From Roseomonas indoligenes (GTDB lineage: Bacteria > Pseudomonadota > Alphaproteobacteria > Acetobacterales > Acetobacteraceae): DNA of 64,000 nt. A program made the position numbers and the translations under genes. Location of the stretch: assembly GCF_017813365.1 (NCBI RefSeq), contig NZ_JAGIZA010000021.1, forward strand, positions 1-64,000, in the 5' to 3' direction. Of this stretch, positions 47,047-57,724 are shown one piece after another (position 1 is the stretch's first letter; every line of letters starts with the position of its first letter). Below the pieces are notes generated by a model. The model was not told the origin of the DNA. It was given only the letters and a program-made list of their open reading frames with translations, and searched no databases.

Positions 47047-47849
47047 TCAACCAAGCTCCATCCCACGAAGGTCTGGTCGCTGCACCCAGCGGAAGCCCTC
47101 GTGCTTGGTGATCGCGGCGATCTGCACCGCCCCGCCCACGGATTTCGGCAGGAAGACCGCGAAGCGCACGAATCCGATGGTGGTCTCGACGAGGAAGCGC
47201 GCGAGGTCGATCGCGTCCTGGATCGGCATGGCCGGGGCCGAGAGTGTGGCGTAGAGGTCCCCGACCAGCCCTGCCTGCAGTGCGAGGCCTGGCCCTTAGG
47301 GATGCCATGCCGGGCGAGGGCCGCCCCGATCTCGAAGCCGGTCCCCAGGATGAGCCGGTTGAGCGCCTCGTACTGTCCGTCCCACAGCACGCCGAATCCT
47401 TCCTCGCCCATGATGCAGCGGGGCGCCGGGCAGGCACGGCCGACGATGTTGACCTCCCATACTTCAGCGAGCGGGCGGCCTGCGGAGTAGCCGCAGACCC
47501 GCAGTTGCAGGCTGGTGTCCTCGTCACCGGCCTGAACCCTCTCCTCGAAGAGGAAGGTCCGTAGTCGATGGGCCACGTCCTCCAGGGTGTAGGCCGCGGG
47601 ATCGAGCCGCCAGTCCGCATGCTCCGGATCAAGCCCGGCAAAGCGCCGCCGTAGATCCTTGAGCAGGGTCTCGACGGACTCGTTCCCGATGCCACCCGCG
47701 CCGGTGGACATCGCGCCGATCGGCAGGCCCTCGTAGAGGTTCGTGATCTTGTTCGCATGGCCATAGACCTGCCCGCTGGCCATGGTACCAGCGCTGTCGG
47801 CGGCCATGACCACGCCGTCGTTGATCTTCACGGAGACGATGATCGTCAC
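47047..47849 (-). pseudogene. Proteasome-like Ntn-hydrolase, frameshifted
   Basis: The N-terminus VTIIVSVKINDGVVMAADSAGTM places Thr2 as the nucleophile of a 20S-proteasome-like fold; GQVYGHANKITNLYEGLPIGAMSTGAGG matches bacterial proteasome-related proteins. Up to about GIPKGQA (near 47290) one frame is read. The family then continues in the other frame (LQAGLVGDLYATLSAPAMPIQD, FVRFAVFLPKSVGGAVQIAAI), showing one lost base at about 47280-47290. The unshifted product ends in random sequence at 47031. The start is GTG at 47849 with AGGAGG nine bases upstream, overlapping the end of exoD. The gene is probably inactive unless the deletion is a sequencing error. Confidence 0.7.
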
Positions 47850-47862
47850 GGACAGGCTCCTC

Positions 47863-48468
47863 CTAGAGCAGGCCAGGCACCCAACCCGTCGTGCTCAACG
47901 TCTCCCAGGCAAGCAGAGCCGCGCCGACGACGACGGCCAGCGCGGTCAGGAGCCCGAAGAGGAGAAGAAGACCATCCCTCTCCAGGTACGCGAAGGCGAT
48001 CAGGGCGACGACCAGGGCCGGTGGGATGTTGCTCAGCGGTACTGGGACGAAGAACCCGACGCTCACCGGCAGGATGGCCGCGCCGACCACGCGCTTGGTG
48101 GCCTCGAAGGGCGTGGCCCAGCGGGGATGGACGACCTTCTCCAGCAGGCGGAGGACCGGGACCACACCGCGGATCAGCCGGGCGAGAGGCCGAGCCGAGA
48201 TCGGGCGGGTCGCAACGGCCCGGGGGAAGACCGGACCGGGGTGGGCGCGCAGCATCTGGTAGGCCGGGATGGGCAGGAGCAGCGCGACCGCGACTGACAC
48301 GCCGGGCAGGGCACCGAGAAGGGCTAGCAGGAGGAGAAGAACCCCGAACGAACGGTCCCCGAGACCCCGGAGCAGCCAGTCGAGGGTGACGTGCTCGGGT
48401 GCCGCTTGCTGGAAGAGATCTGCAAGGACAACAGAGGTCGGCTGACGCGCTTCTGCATCGGTTTGCAA
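47863..48468 (-). CDS. exoD: ExoD-family membrane protein
   Basis: A 201-residue inner-membrane protein of the ExoD family, first linked in rhizobia to exopolysaccharide production and alkali tolerance. SFGVLLLLLALLGALPGVSVAVALLLPIPAYQML is the family signature with its first membrane hairpin; more helices follow (PALVVALIAFAYLERDG, LLLLFGLLTALAVVVGAALL). The start is the TTG at 48468 because GGAGG lies ten bases before it and the resulting length fits the family; the frame is open far upstream. The proteasome-like pseudogene follows after 13 bp on the same strand, likely as an operon. Confidence 0.8.
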   Translation of the reverse strand: MQTDAEARQPTSVVLADLFQQAAPEHVTLDWLLRGLGDRSFGVLLLLLALLGALPGVSVAVALLLPIPAYQMLRAHPGPVFPRAVATRPISARPLARLIRGVVPVLRLLEKVVHPRWATPFEATKRVVGAAILPVSVGFFVPVPLSNIPPALVVALIAFAYLERDGLLLLFGLLTALAVVVGAALLAWETLSTTGWVPGLL

Positions 48469-48821
48469 GGATGGGGTGCCTCCGATCGCACATCGTCGGC
48501 TGATTGAACGGTGCACTAACGCCGGAAAGGGGGTGCCGACATCATCGGTGTGTCCAGGGCTGTCGGGCCACAGCTCCACCCGAAACGGCGATGTCTGCTT
48601 AGCAAACGGCCAAAATACACGTCGGCCGGCTGGTATGGCCGCTAAGCGGAGGGGCGATGTTGGCCGTAAGCAGAATGGCCGCTCTTGAGCCGAGAGTTTG
48701 AGAAGCGGACATCCAGCGGGATCGCACGCTGGCCCCTGTCGGCCTCCGTCCGATGGTCGAATTCTGAGGCCGACGAATGCCATTCGAAACGACCTCGGTC
48801 CGTTGCGAGTCTCCGAGCCGA
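48469..48821. other. Intergenic region upstream of exoD
   Basis: About 350 bp, somewhat lower in GC. It should contain the exoD promoter and the transcript end of the first VOC gene. No gene, RNA or clear hairpin is supported. Confidence 0.4.
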
Positions 48822-49247
48822 TCAGGGCGCGGGGCGGGCGGCCTCGACGGCTAGAACCCAGGTGGTGCCGAAGCGGTCGCGAACCATACCGTAGAAGGGT
48901 GAGAACCCGGATGGCCCGATCGGCCGGACAACGGTCCCGTCCTCCACCAGCCTCTTCCAGCACCGGCTGATCCCTTCGGCATCGCCGCCTTGGACCGAGA
49001 CGAAGACCGGGATCGTGCCCGGATCCCATGAGACGGCCGAGGGCACGTCGTAGGCCATGACATGGAAGCCGTCCTCGGCCAGTACCTGGCCCCAGATGAT
49101 CTGATCCGCCTCCGCCGGATCCGTGACGGCCTGCGCCTGGGCATAGGTGAACGCCGTCAGCTCGCCGCCGAATACGGACTGGTAAAACGCGAGCGCATCG
49201 CGGGCATTGCCGCGGAAGTTCAGGTGGGTCGTGGTCTTGATCGCCAT
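48822..49247 (-). CDS. VOC-family (PhnB-like) protein
   Basis: A 141-residue protein of the vicinal oxygen chelate fold, PhnB subgroup: HLNFRGNARDALAFYQSVFGGEL, QVLAEDGFHVMAYDVP, VFVSVQGGDAEGISRCWKRL and GMVRDRFGTTWVL. Many members are lyases, dioxygenases or antibiotic-binding proteins, or have no known ligand. The start is ATG at 49247; upstream codons are dropped since they would overlap the divergent regulator's promoter. It is divergent from the WYL regulator 72 bp away, a common pairing in which the regulator controls the VOC gene. Confidence 0.8.
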   Translation of the reverse strand: MAIKTTTHLNFRGNARDALAFYQSVFGGELTAFTYAQAQAVTDPAEADQIIWGQVLAEDGFHVMAYDVPSAVSWDPGTIPVFVSVQGGDAEGISRCWKRLVEDGTVVRPIGPSGFSPFYGMVRDRFGTTWVLAVEAARPAP

Positions 49248-49319
49248 CGCGGGTTCGCCTTCGCCTTTGGTGAGGACGAAGCTACGCTGGCCCAACTGAC
49301 ATTTTACGGCAGTAGCACC

Positions 49320-50027
49320 ATGGCCCGCTCGGCGCGTCTTCTCCGGCTCCTTCATGCGATGCGCGTCATGCCCCCACCCATCACCGCTGCCCGCCTGGCA
49401 AGGGAGACGGAGGTGTCGCTGCGCTCGCTCTACCGCGACATTGAGAGCCTGCGGACGGCGGGCGCCCGGATCGAGGGCGAGCGGGGCTACGGCTATCGGC
49501 TGGTCGAGGACTACGCGCTTCCGCCCCAGACCTTCGACCGCGCGGAGATCGAGGCGCTGGCGCTGGGCTTGGCGGAGGTCCAGCGCATGGGGGATCCGAC
49601 CCTGGAGAGAGCCGCCACCTCCGTCCTAGCCAAGGTCGCCGCGAGCTTGCCGGACGACCGGGAACAGTTCCTGTTCCATGCGGTCTCCCGGGTCTATCGG
49701 CCGGACCCGCGGAATGCCGCGACCTGCGACGTGGAGGCGGTCCGCGAGGCCTGCTGGAAAGAGGAGGCGCTGCACATTCGCTACACGGACGGAAACGGCG
49801 CCGTCACTGAGCGCGTGATCCTGCCGCTCGCGGTCGTATACACCGACCGAACGCTGACCCTCCTGGCGTGGTGCTGCCTGCGCGAGGCGTTCCGCATGTT
49901 CCTCAGCGACCGGATTACTGGGATAAGGGCAACGGGGACGAGCTTTCGTCCGAAGCGCGTGACGTTGCTTCGCACCTACCTCGGTGAGCTGGAAAGCAGT
50001 TCGGGCGATCGGCCCGCCAATCCGTAA
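49320..50027 (+). CDS. YafY-type HTH-WYL transcriptional regulator
   Basis: A 235-residue regulator. Residues 5-60 form a winged helix (RLLRLLHAMRVMPPPITAARLARETEVSLRSLYRDIESLRTAG), followed by GYGYRLVEDYALPP and an extended WYL-type sensor domain (EALHIRYTDGNGAVTERVILPLAVVY, LLAWCCLREAFRMFLSDRITGI). WYL domains sense small ligands or nucleic acids. ATG at 49320. It is divergent from a VOC gene with 72 bp shared promoter space, so it probably autoregulates and controls that gene. Confidence 0.85.
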   Translation: MARSARLLRLLHAMRVMPPPITAARLARETEVSLRSLYRDIESLRTAGARIEGERGYGYRLVEDYALPPQTFDRAEIEALALGLAEVQRMGDPTLERAATSVLAKVAASLPDDREQFLFHAVSRVYRPDPRNAATCDVEAVREACWKEEALHIRYTDGNGAVTERVILPLAVVYTDRTLTLLAWCCLREAFRMFLSDRITGIRATGTSFRPKRVTLLRTYLGELESSSGDRPANP

Positions 50028-50248
50028 GGAGCGGAAGCTGCCGCGTCACGCACCTGGAGGCGGTCGCACCGGATGCTAAGCCGCCGAGCGAACCTCACCG
50101 CTGTCATGGAGGCCTTCGTGACGGCGTTCCGGCCGAGTGCCGCTAATACCCGGTGATTGTCCCGGTGGCGTCCTGCACCACCCACGAGGTCCCGAGAGGC
50201 GCCGATGCCCGCTTCACCCACACAGCGCTTACACGCCGGCTAGGGCAA

Positions 50249-50623
50249 CTACATTGTCGCCGGGGTTCGTGCGGTGAGCTTGTTTCCGTCCGGGTCGCGA
50301 AGGTAGGCGACGAAGGACCCGTTCGGGCGCTCCGTGGGCGGGCTCTCGATGGCGGTGCCACCGTGCGTGGTGCCGGCCTCATGCCAGGCGAGAACATGGT
50401 CTCGGCTCGCGGCGGCGATGCCGATGGTCCCGCCATTGGCAGCCGTCGCCGGCTGGCCGTTGATCGGCGTCGTGATCATCAGCCGCCCGCCCTCGTGCGC
50501 GTAGATCAGCCTGCCCCTCGCATCCATCTCGCCGGGCCCGCCTCCCAACGCGGCGAAGGTGGCGTCGTAGAATTCCCTGGCGCGTTGGAGGTTGTTGCTG
50601 CCGATCATGACGTGGGTGAACAT
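50249..50623 (-). CDS. VOC-family (glyoxalase-like) protein
   Basis: A 124-residue single-domain VOC protein: MFTHVMIGSNNLQRAREFYDATFAALGG at the start with His4 as a probable metal ligand, RLMITTPINGQPATAANGGTIGIAAAS, and VAYLRDPDGNKLTA at the end. It resembles small glyoxalase/bleomycin-resistance-like proteins of unknown substrate. The start is ATG at 50623; a longer frame would add disordered residues. It has no close co-directional partner except the GST gene 128 bp upstream. Confidence 0.8.
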   Translation of the reverse strand: MFTHVMIGSNNLQRAREFYDATFAALGGGPGEMDARGRLIYAHEGGRLMITTPINGQPATAANGGTIGIAAASRDHVLAWHEAGTTHGGTAIESPPTERPNGSFVAYLRDPDGNKLTARTPATM

Positions 50624-50751
50624 GCTTCCTGTCCCGAAAGGGTGATAGGGGATAGCAGATGTTCGCCCGCAAGCACTGCGCCTGTTTCCACAGCTTGCCC
50701 ACCCCGGCTTCGGTCGGAGAGCTGCCGCCGCGGTCAACTCCAAGCGGAAGT

Positions 50752-51396
50752 TCAGGCGGACATCGCCTGCCAGTTCTGAACGCTCGGACGCTCCCACATC
50801 CTCGCGTACCACGACACGAGCGCATCGCACTCGACGGGCACCTGCACCTCCAGCATGGCTGCGAAGATCATGCCGCCGATAAGCGCGATGTCGGCCATCG
50901 AGAAATCCTCGCCCGCGACGAATGACTGCCCACGCAAGACGCCATCGAAGTAGCGCATTCCCCTCACGGCCTTGTCGCGCTGGTAGAGACCCCATTCCCG
51001 GTTCTGATAGACTTCGACGTGAGGGCCGAGGCCGGGCGTAGCATGGTGAAAGTAGATGCTGATTGCATCCAGCACCTCCAACTCGGCGCGCCGGCTCATC
51101 ATGTGGATCACGCCCTTCTCGCGGGGTGTCCTGCCCGTCAGTGTCGGCTGGCCGTCGAGAGTGTCGAGGTACTCGGTGATGGCCGTGCACTCTGCGATCA
51201 ACGTACCGTCGTCGAGTTCAAGAACGGGTAACGTGCCTGAGTAGTTCTTGGCGCGAAATTCCTCCGTCTTGTGCTCCCCTTTCCTCAGGTTCACGGACAC
51301 GAACTGGACGTGGGATTGCAGGTCCTTCTCGGCCAGGGCGATACGAACGCGCGCCGGGTAAGGACCATTGTGCCAGTCGTACATTCTAAGTGTCAT
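50752..51396 (-). CDS. Glutathione S-transferase
   Basis: A 214-residue cytosolic GST. The thioredoxin-like N-domain (MTLRMYDWHNGPYPARVRIALAEKD) is followed by SGTLPVLELDDGTLIAECTAITEYLD, containing the cis-Pro and the SNAIL-like EC(T)AI glutathione-binding motif. The helical C-domain ends with the conserved GEDFSMADIALIGG (N-capping box) and WYARMWERPSVQ. It conjugates or reduces with glutathione; the substrate is unknown. The start ATG at 51396 is chosen by family alignment over 51519. It stands apart from other genes. Confidence 0.85.
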   Translation of the reverse strand: MTLRMYDWHNGPYPARVRIALAEKDLQSHVQFVSVNLRKGEHKTEEFRAKNYSGTLPVLELDDGTLIAECTAITEYLDTLDGQPTLTGRTPREKGVIHMMSRRAELEVLDAISIYFHHATPGLGPHVEVYQNREWGLYQRDKAVRGMRYFDGVLRGQSFVAGEDFSMADIALIGGMIFAAMLEVQVPVECDALVSWYARMWERPSVQNWQAMSA

Positions 51397-51706
51397 GGCC
51401 TCACTTGCCTGCTTCTCGGCCTGATCGCAGGGATCAGCTGCCGGTATCGAGGCGTTATGAACGGCCCGGCAGGTGGGAAGCGCAAGAGCTACCATCCACT
51501 CCAAGCGGCTATATGCCAAGTGAGCAGCAACTTCCGCTTCCTGGAAGGCAACCTTAAGACGCGAACGGCTGGATTGGACGCAGAGCCGTCATGTCGGGTC
51601 CAATCTGAGCTGGCCGGTAGTTGCAGGTCCGCTCAGGCCGGATATCCGGTATACCGTGCGTTGGGCATCAAGGGCGCTTGATCGTTCAGGCGTAGTCAGC
51701 TGGCCG
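51397..51706. other. Intergenic region upstream of the GST gene
   Basis: About 310 bp containing the GST promoter and the 3' flank of the MYG1 remnant. No gene or recognisable RNA. No clear terminator hairpin seen. Confidence 0.4.
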
Positions 51707-52342
51707 TCAGCGTCCCCACGCCTTTCTCAGGGCCTCAGCGGGCGAGAGCTTGTTGGTCAGGCAGGCTTTGGCCATGGCCAGGGCAGCATCTCGGGTCGCA
51801 GCGATCGCCAGGTGGCCGCCGCGATGGACGAAGACGGCTCCTGGAATGCCGCAGGCCGCTTCGAGGGCGGCGTCCTGCAGCCCGCGCCAGGCGGCCGGCA
51901 TCTCCAGGCGGCTGGCGAAGCTTCCCTTCTCGGCCGGCATGGCCTGCACCTTCCATTTGCCGTCGGGCTCCGGGCTCATCACGTAGAGGACCGGCATCGC
52001 CAAGTCGAAGGCCGGCCGCTGCCACGGCATGCCCAGCGGCAGCTCCAGCAGGTCGGGATGGATGCCGCTCACCCCGGCCTTGCAGTCCTCCCAGGCCTGC
52101 GCCACCGCCTGGTAGGCGAAGGCCGCGCCGCGCTCCTTCTCGACCTGCCGCTCCAGCGCCTCGGCGACCATACGGCTGGCGCGAAGGAAGCCCTGGCGCT
52201 GGTGCTCCTCGAAGGCAATGGGATCGGACTGGCTCGGCGCGTCCCAGGCACTATTGAAGGTGTCGACCATCGAGGTGAGATCGGTCGGCGCCGCGCGCTC
52301 GACACCGTTGTCCACCAGGTCGACATGGCGGACGAGAAGCCT
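51707..52342 (-). pseudogene. MYG1-family C-terminal remnant fused to a broken SCO gene
   Basis: About 210 residues of the MYG1 (DHH-type exonuclease) family: VDLVDNGVERAAPTDLTSMVDTFNS, PWQRPAFDLAMPVLYVMSPEPDGKWKVQAMP, MPAAWRGLQDAALEAACGIPGAVFVHRGGHLA. The N-terminal DHH phosphoesterase motifs (metal ligands) are absent, so no nuclease activity is expected. Its frame is the same as that of the preceding SCO gene; the two join near 52342. An internal GTG at 52315 could serve as a start but has no clear ribosome site. Confidence 0.7.
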
Positions 52343-52846
52343 GGTGTAATCGCCCCCTGCCAGAGGAACCCGGCGCTACTGCACCTGGAAGGATTGAGCC
52401 GCCCTGGCGACTTGGCGCTCCGTCCGCGACAGCCCGACGATGCGCTGGTCGAAGAGCGCCATGTACTCGGCCATCCTCGGCGGCGTGTCCGGCTCGTGAT
52501 CCACGCTGATCAGCAGCCAGTTGATGCGGTCGGCGTCCACCCCGAGGGCATCGACGTGCTCGCCCATGCGGGCCAGCATCGTGGGGCAGACGTCCGGGCA
52601 GAAGATAAAGCCGAAGAACACGGCCGTCGGCTCGTCCAAGAAGTCGCGCTCGGTCACCGCCCGGCCCCAATAGTCGGTGAGAGAGAACGGGCCGCCGATG
52701 GCGGGCAGGCGGGCCTCCCTGCTGCCAAGCGGGCCGCCCGTCACGAGCCATCCCGTCGCGGCGCCCACAACGACGAAGCCCAGCACGGCTACGGCCGCCC
52801 ACGCGGCCCGCCTGATCAGCCTCAGGGTCCGCATCCCCTCAGGCAC
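52343..52846 (-). pseudogene. SCO1/SenC copper chaperone, interrupted by TAG and cut at the 3' end
   Basis: SCO proteins are membrane-anchored periplasmic thioredoxin-fold chaperones that deliver copper to cytochrome oxidase. A TM anchor (AWAAVAVLGFVVVGAATGWLV), FSLTDYWGRAVTERDFLDEP and the copper site CPDVC in GFIFCPDVCPTMLARMGEH are intact. Translation stops at TAG 52376-52378, but the same frame carries on with RRVPLAGGDYT, the next piece of the family, up to about 52343. Then it runs into MYG1 sequence, so the metal-binding His that normally follows (DH after GGDYT) is lost. The start is GTG 52846, or ATG 52834. It follows lspA by 24 bp. Confidence 0.75.
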
Positions 52847-52870
52847 CTGCCCGCCCGACGCGGTGGCCTC

Positions 52871-53397
52871 TTACGCGTCGGCGCCCGTCGTCGCGGCAGC
52901 CTTCCGCTCCGGCCGGAATGAACCCGCCAGTAGCAGGACAACGCCGCAGACAATGCCGATGTCCGCCACGTTGAAGGTCGGCCAGTGCCAGCCCGCGTAG
53001 TGGGCGTCGATGAAGTCCGTCACGGCGCCCCGTCGCAGGCGGTCCACCACGTTGCCGACGGCCCCGCCGATGACCATGCCCAGTGACGTGGCCTCTAGGC
53101 GCGACCGGGTCCGCCACATCCAGGCCAGCAGCCACGCCGTGACCGCCACCGCGACGCCGATAAGGAGCCAGACACCGGAGGCCGAGCCGCTGGAAAACAT
53201 ACCGAAGGTGGCGCCCGTGTTGAACCCGAGGCGCCAGTTCAGGAAAGGCGTGACCGGGTGCGGCACGTGCGGCGGCCAGAGCGCAGAGAGCGCCCAGGCC
53301 TTGGTCGCCTGATCCAGCGCGAGGACGGTCGCCGCGGCAAGGCCGGAGCCAATCAGCAAGGTTGCCCGCCCCGCGGTCGTGGAGACCTCGGTTCCGG

Positions 53398-53401
<4 letters not shown>
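52871..53401 (-). CDS. lspA: Signal peptidase II, metal-resistance type
   Basis: A 176-residue inner-membrane aspartyl peptidase that removes lipoprotein signal peptides. Four helices (LIGSGLAAATVLALDQATKAW, VWLLIGVAVAVTAWLLA, LGMVIGGAVGNVVDRL, VADIGIVCGVVLLLAG), the catalytic Asp in GNVVDRLRRGAVTDF and the second Asp in FNVADIG are seen, as is FNTGATFGMF. The start ATG at 53401 overlaps the TGA of the P-type ATPase gene (ATGA), so the two are translationally coupled. lspA copies linked to CadA/PbrA-type pumps are a known feature of metal resistance operons (for example PbrC). Confidence 0.92.
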
Positions 53402-55920
<2,519 letters not shown>

Positions 55921-55946
55921 CGAGCGATCTCCTGCTGACGGCTCCA

Positions 55947-55977
55947 GAGATAGGACCTCCAGTGGCTGGAGGTTCAA
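55947..55977 (-). promoter_or_regulatory. MerR-family-type metal-responsive promoter
   Basis: On the minus strand: TTGAAC (55972-55977) as -35, a 19-bp spacer, and TATCTC (55947-55952) as -10. Inside the spacer is the dyad ACCTCCAG-CCA-CTGGAGGT (55955-55973), with perfect 8-bp arms. A 19-bp spacer with a central dyad is the hallmark of promoters remodelled by MerR, ZntR, PbrR or CueR. It lies 27 bp before the ATPase start codon. No merR gene is present beside it. Confidence 0.8.
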
Positions 55978-56069
55978 GAGGGAAATCTGCGTCCGAGGGA
56001 CGGCTGTCGCATCCATCGGACATCGCGTCCGGGCTTGCCATGGAGCCGAGGGGGCGACAGCACCCTCTC

Positions 56070-56798
56070 ATGGATCACGCCGTCCTGCTGACCTTCCTCA
56101 TCGCCTGCGTCTCGCTTCTCTACGCTACCGTCGGCCAGGCGGGAGGGACGGCCTTCCTCGCCGTCATGGCCTTCGCGGGCTTCCCGGCCGGGGAGATGAG
56201 GCCGACGGCCCTCCTGATGAACATCGTGGCCGCCGGTTACGCCACCTGGCGGCTCCACCGATCCGGCGTCATCGACTGGCGCCTGCTGCTCCCGATCGCG
56301 CTGCCCTCGCTGGTGACGGCCTTCCTCGGCGGCCTGCTCGTCCTCGACGGCCCCCTCTACTTCAGGGCGACCGGGATCCTGCTCATCGTGGCGGCGGGGT
56401 TGATGCTGTACCGCCGCAGGCCATCCGACAGCTCGACCACCGTGAGGCTCCAGCCCGCCATGCTGGCGGGTGCGGTGGCCGGGTTCCTGTCCGGGGTGAC
56501 CGGGGTCGGGGGTGGCGTCTTCCTGGTGCCGCAACTCGTCCTGTTCGGCTGGGCCTCCGCCAGGCACACGGCGGGCATCTCGGCCCCGTTCATCCTGTTC
56601 AACTCCGTGCTCGGCCTCGCGGGCGCCCTGCTCGCCGGGCAGCAGATCGCCTCGGGGACAGCCGCCTACTCGGTAGGGGCCATCATTGGGGCCATCCTGG
56701 GCGCCGCCATCGGACAGCGATGGATGACGGAGCGGGCGACCAGCTACGTCCTCGCGGCCGTTCTCCTGTTCGCGGGCACCCGCCTCCTACTGCGCTGA
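56070..56798 (+). CDS. TauE/SafE-family anion exporter-like membrane protein
   Basis: About 242 residues with eight predicted helices. The two-half family plan is visible: ATVGQAGGTAFLAVMAFAGFP in the first half, and GFLSGVTGVGGGVFLVPQLVLFGW in the second. Members export sulfite, sulfoacetate or other anions. It is divergent from the P-type ATPase across the MerR-type promoter region. ATG 56070 is preferred; ATG 56040 is an alternative. The link to metal resistance is by position only. Confidence 0.82.
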   Translation: MDHAVLLTFLIACVSLLYATVGQAGGTAFLAVMAFAGFPAGEMRPTALLMNIVAAGYATWRLHRSGVIDWRLLLPIALPSLVTAFLGGLLVLDGPLYFRATGILLIVAAGLMLYRRRPSDSSTTVRLQPAMLAGAVAGFLSGVTGVGGGVFLVPQLVLFGWASARHTAGISAPFILFNSVLGLAGALLAGQQIASGTAAYSVGAIIGAILGAAIGQRWMTERATSYVLAAVLLFAGTRLLLR

Positions 56799-56836
56799 GG
56801 CCGTGAAGCCCCGGTTAGGCTCCGGCGCAGCAACTG

Positions 56837-57724
56837 TCAGAGAACGAGCACGCCGCGGTGCTGGGCTTCCTCCTCCGGCTCCATGTGGATCGTGACCACC
56901 ATGTGCTCCTCGTCCTCACGCAGGGCCGCCTCGATCCGGTCTGAGATGGCGTGCGCGTCGCGCAGCGGCATGTCGCCGGGCATGACGATGTGGCACTCCA
57001 GGAAGGTCGCATTCCCAACGTGGCGCACCCGCAGCTCGTGGACCTCGAGCGCTCCCTCCGCGTGTGCCGAGATGAGCGTTCGGAGCCGCTTCAGGGTCTC
57101 CGGGTCGGGTGCCGCGTCCATGAGCCCGCCGACGGAGGTCCTGACAAGGCCATAGCCGCTCCAGAGGATGTTCACCGCCACCACCGCCGCCAGCGCCGGG
57201 TCAAGCCATTGCAGTCCGGTCAGCGGCACGAGAGCGAACCCGACGAGCACGCCACCGGAGGTGAAGACGTCGGTGAAGAGGTGCTTGCCGCTCGCTACCA
57301 GGGCGGGGGAACGCAGGCTCCGGCCGGACCGCACGAGCACCGCCGCCCACATGCCGTTCATGACCGATGCCGCCGCGTTGATTGCGATGCCCAGGAGCGG
57401 AGCCTCGATCGGCCGGGGGTGGACGAAGCCAGAATAGGCCTCCCGGAGGATCGAGAGGGCGGCCAGGATGATTAGGACACCTTCCAGCACCGCGGAGAGG
57501 TACTCGGCCTTTCCGTGGCCGTAGGGGTGACCAGCATCGGCGGGGCGGCTGCTGACGTGCAGTGCCAAAGTGGCCACGCAGGCCGCCACGACGTTGATGA
57601 TGCTTTCCAGCGCGTCCGAGTACAGGGCGACGCTGCCGGTGACCCACCACGCGCCGAACTTCGTCACCAGGACGGCCAGGCCAACCGCAATGCTGTAGAT
57701 GCCGAAGCGGACGGTGCGGGGCAT
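56837..57724 (-). CDS. Cation diffusion facilitator (CDF) metal exporter
   Basis: A 295-residue proton/metal antiporter with six helices. Metal-site Asp residues are in VALYSDALESIINVVAA and GKHLFTDVFTSGGVLVG; HPYGHGKAEYLSAVLEG is the family HxxGHxK motif. The cytoplasmic C-domain has HELRVRHVGNATFLECHIVMPGDMPL. It is of the Fe/Zn subgroup (HxxxD-like second site). It exports divalent cations (Zn, Fe, Co or Cd) from the cytoplasm. The start ATG at 57724 fits the family; the longer frame is rejected. It converges with the TauE gene, 38 bp apart. Confidence 0.88.
   Translation of the reverse strand: MPRTVRFGIYSIAVGLAVLVTKFGAWWVTGSVALYSDALESIINVVAACVATLALHVSSRPADAGHPYGHGKAEYLSAVLEGVLIILAALSILREAYSGFVHPRPIEAPLLGIAINAAASVMNGMWAAVLVRSGRSLRSPALVASGKHLFTDVFTSGGVLVGFALVPLTGLQWLDPALAAVVAVNILWSGYGLVRTSVGGLMDAAPDPETLKRLRTLISAHAEGALEVHELRVRHVGNATFLECHIVMPGDMPLRDAHAISDRIEAALREDEEHMVVTIHMEPEEEAQHRGVLVL

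Noticed and set aside
11477-52378. TAG recoding (for example pyrrolysine) as the explanation of the interrupted genes
   Set aside because: TAG ends recF and the hydrolase-PRC gene normally, and the affected proteins are not methyltransferases of the pyrrolysine type; kept only as a test in the findings.
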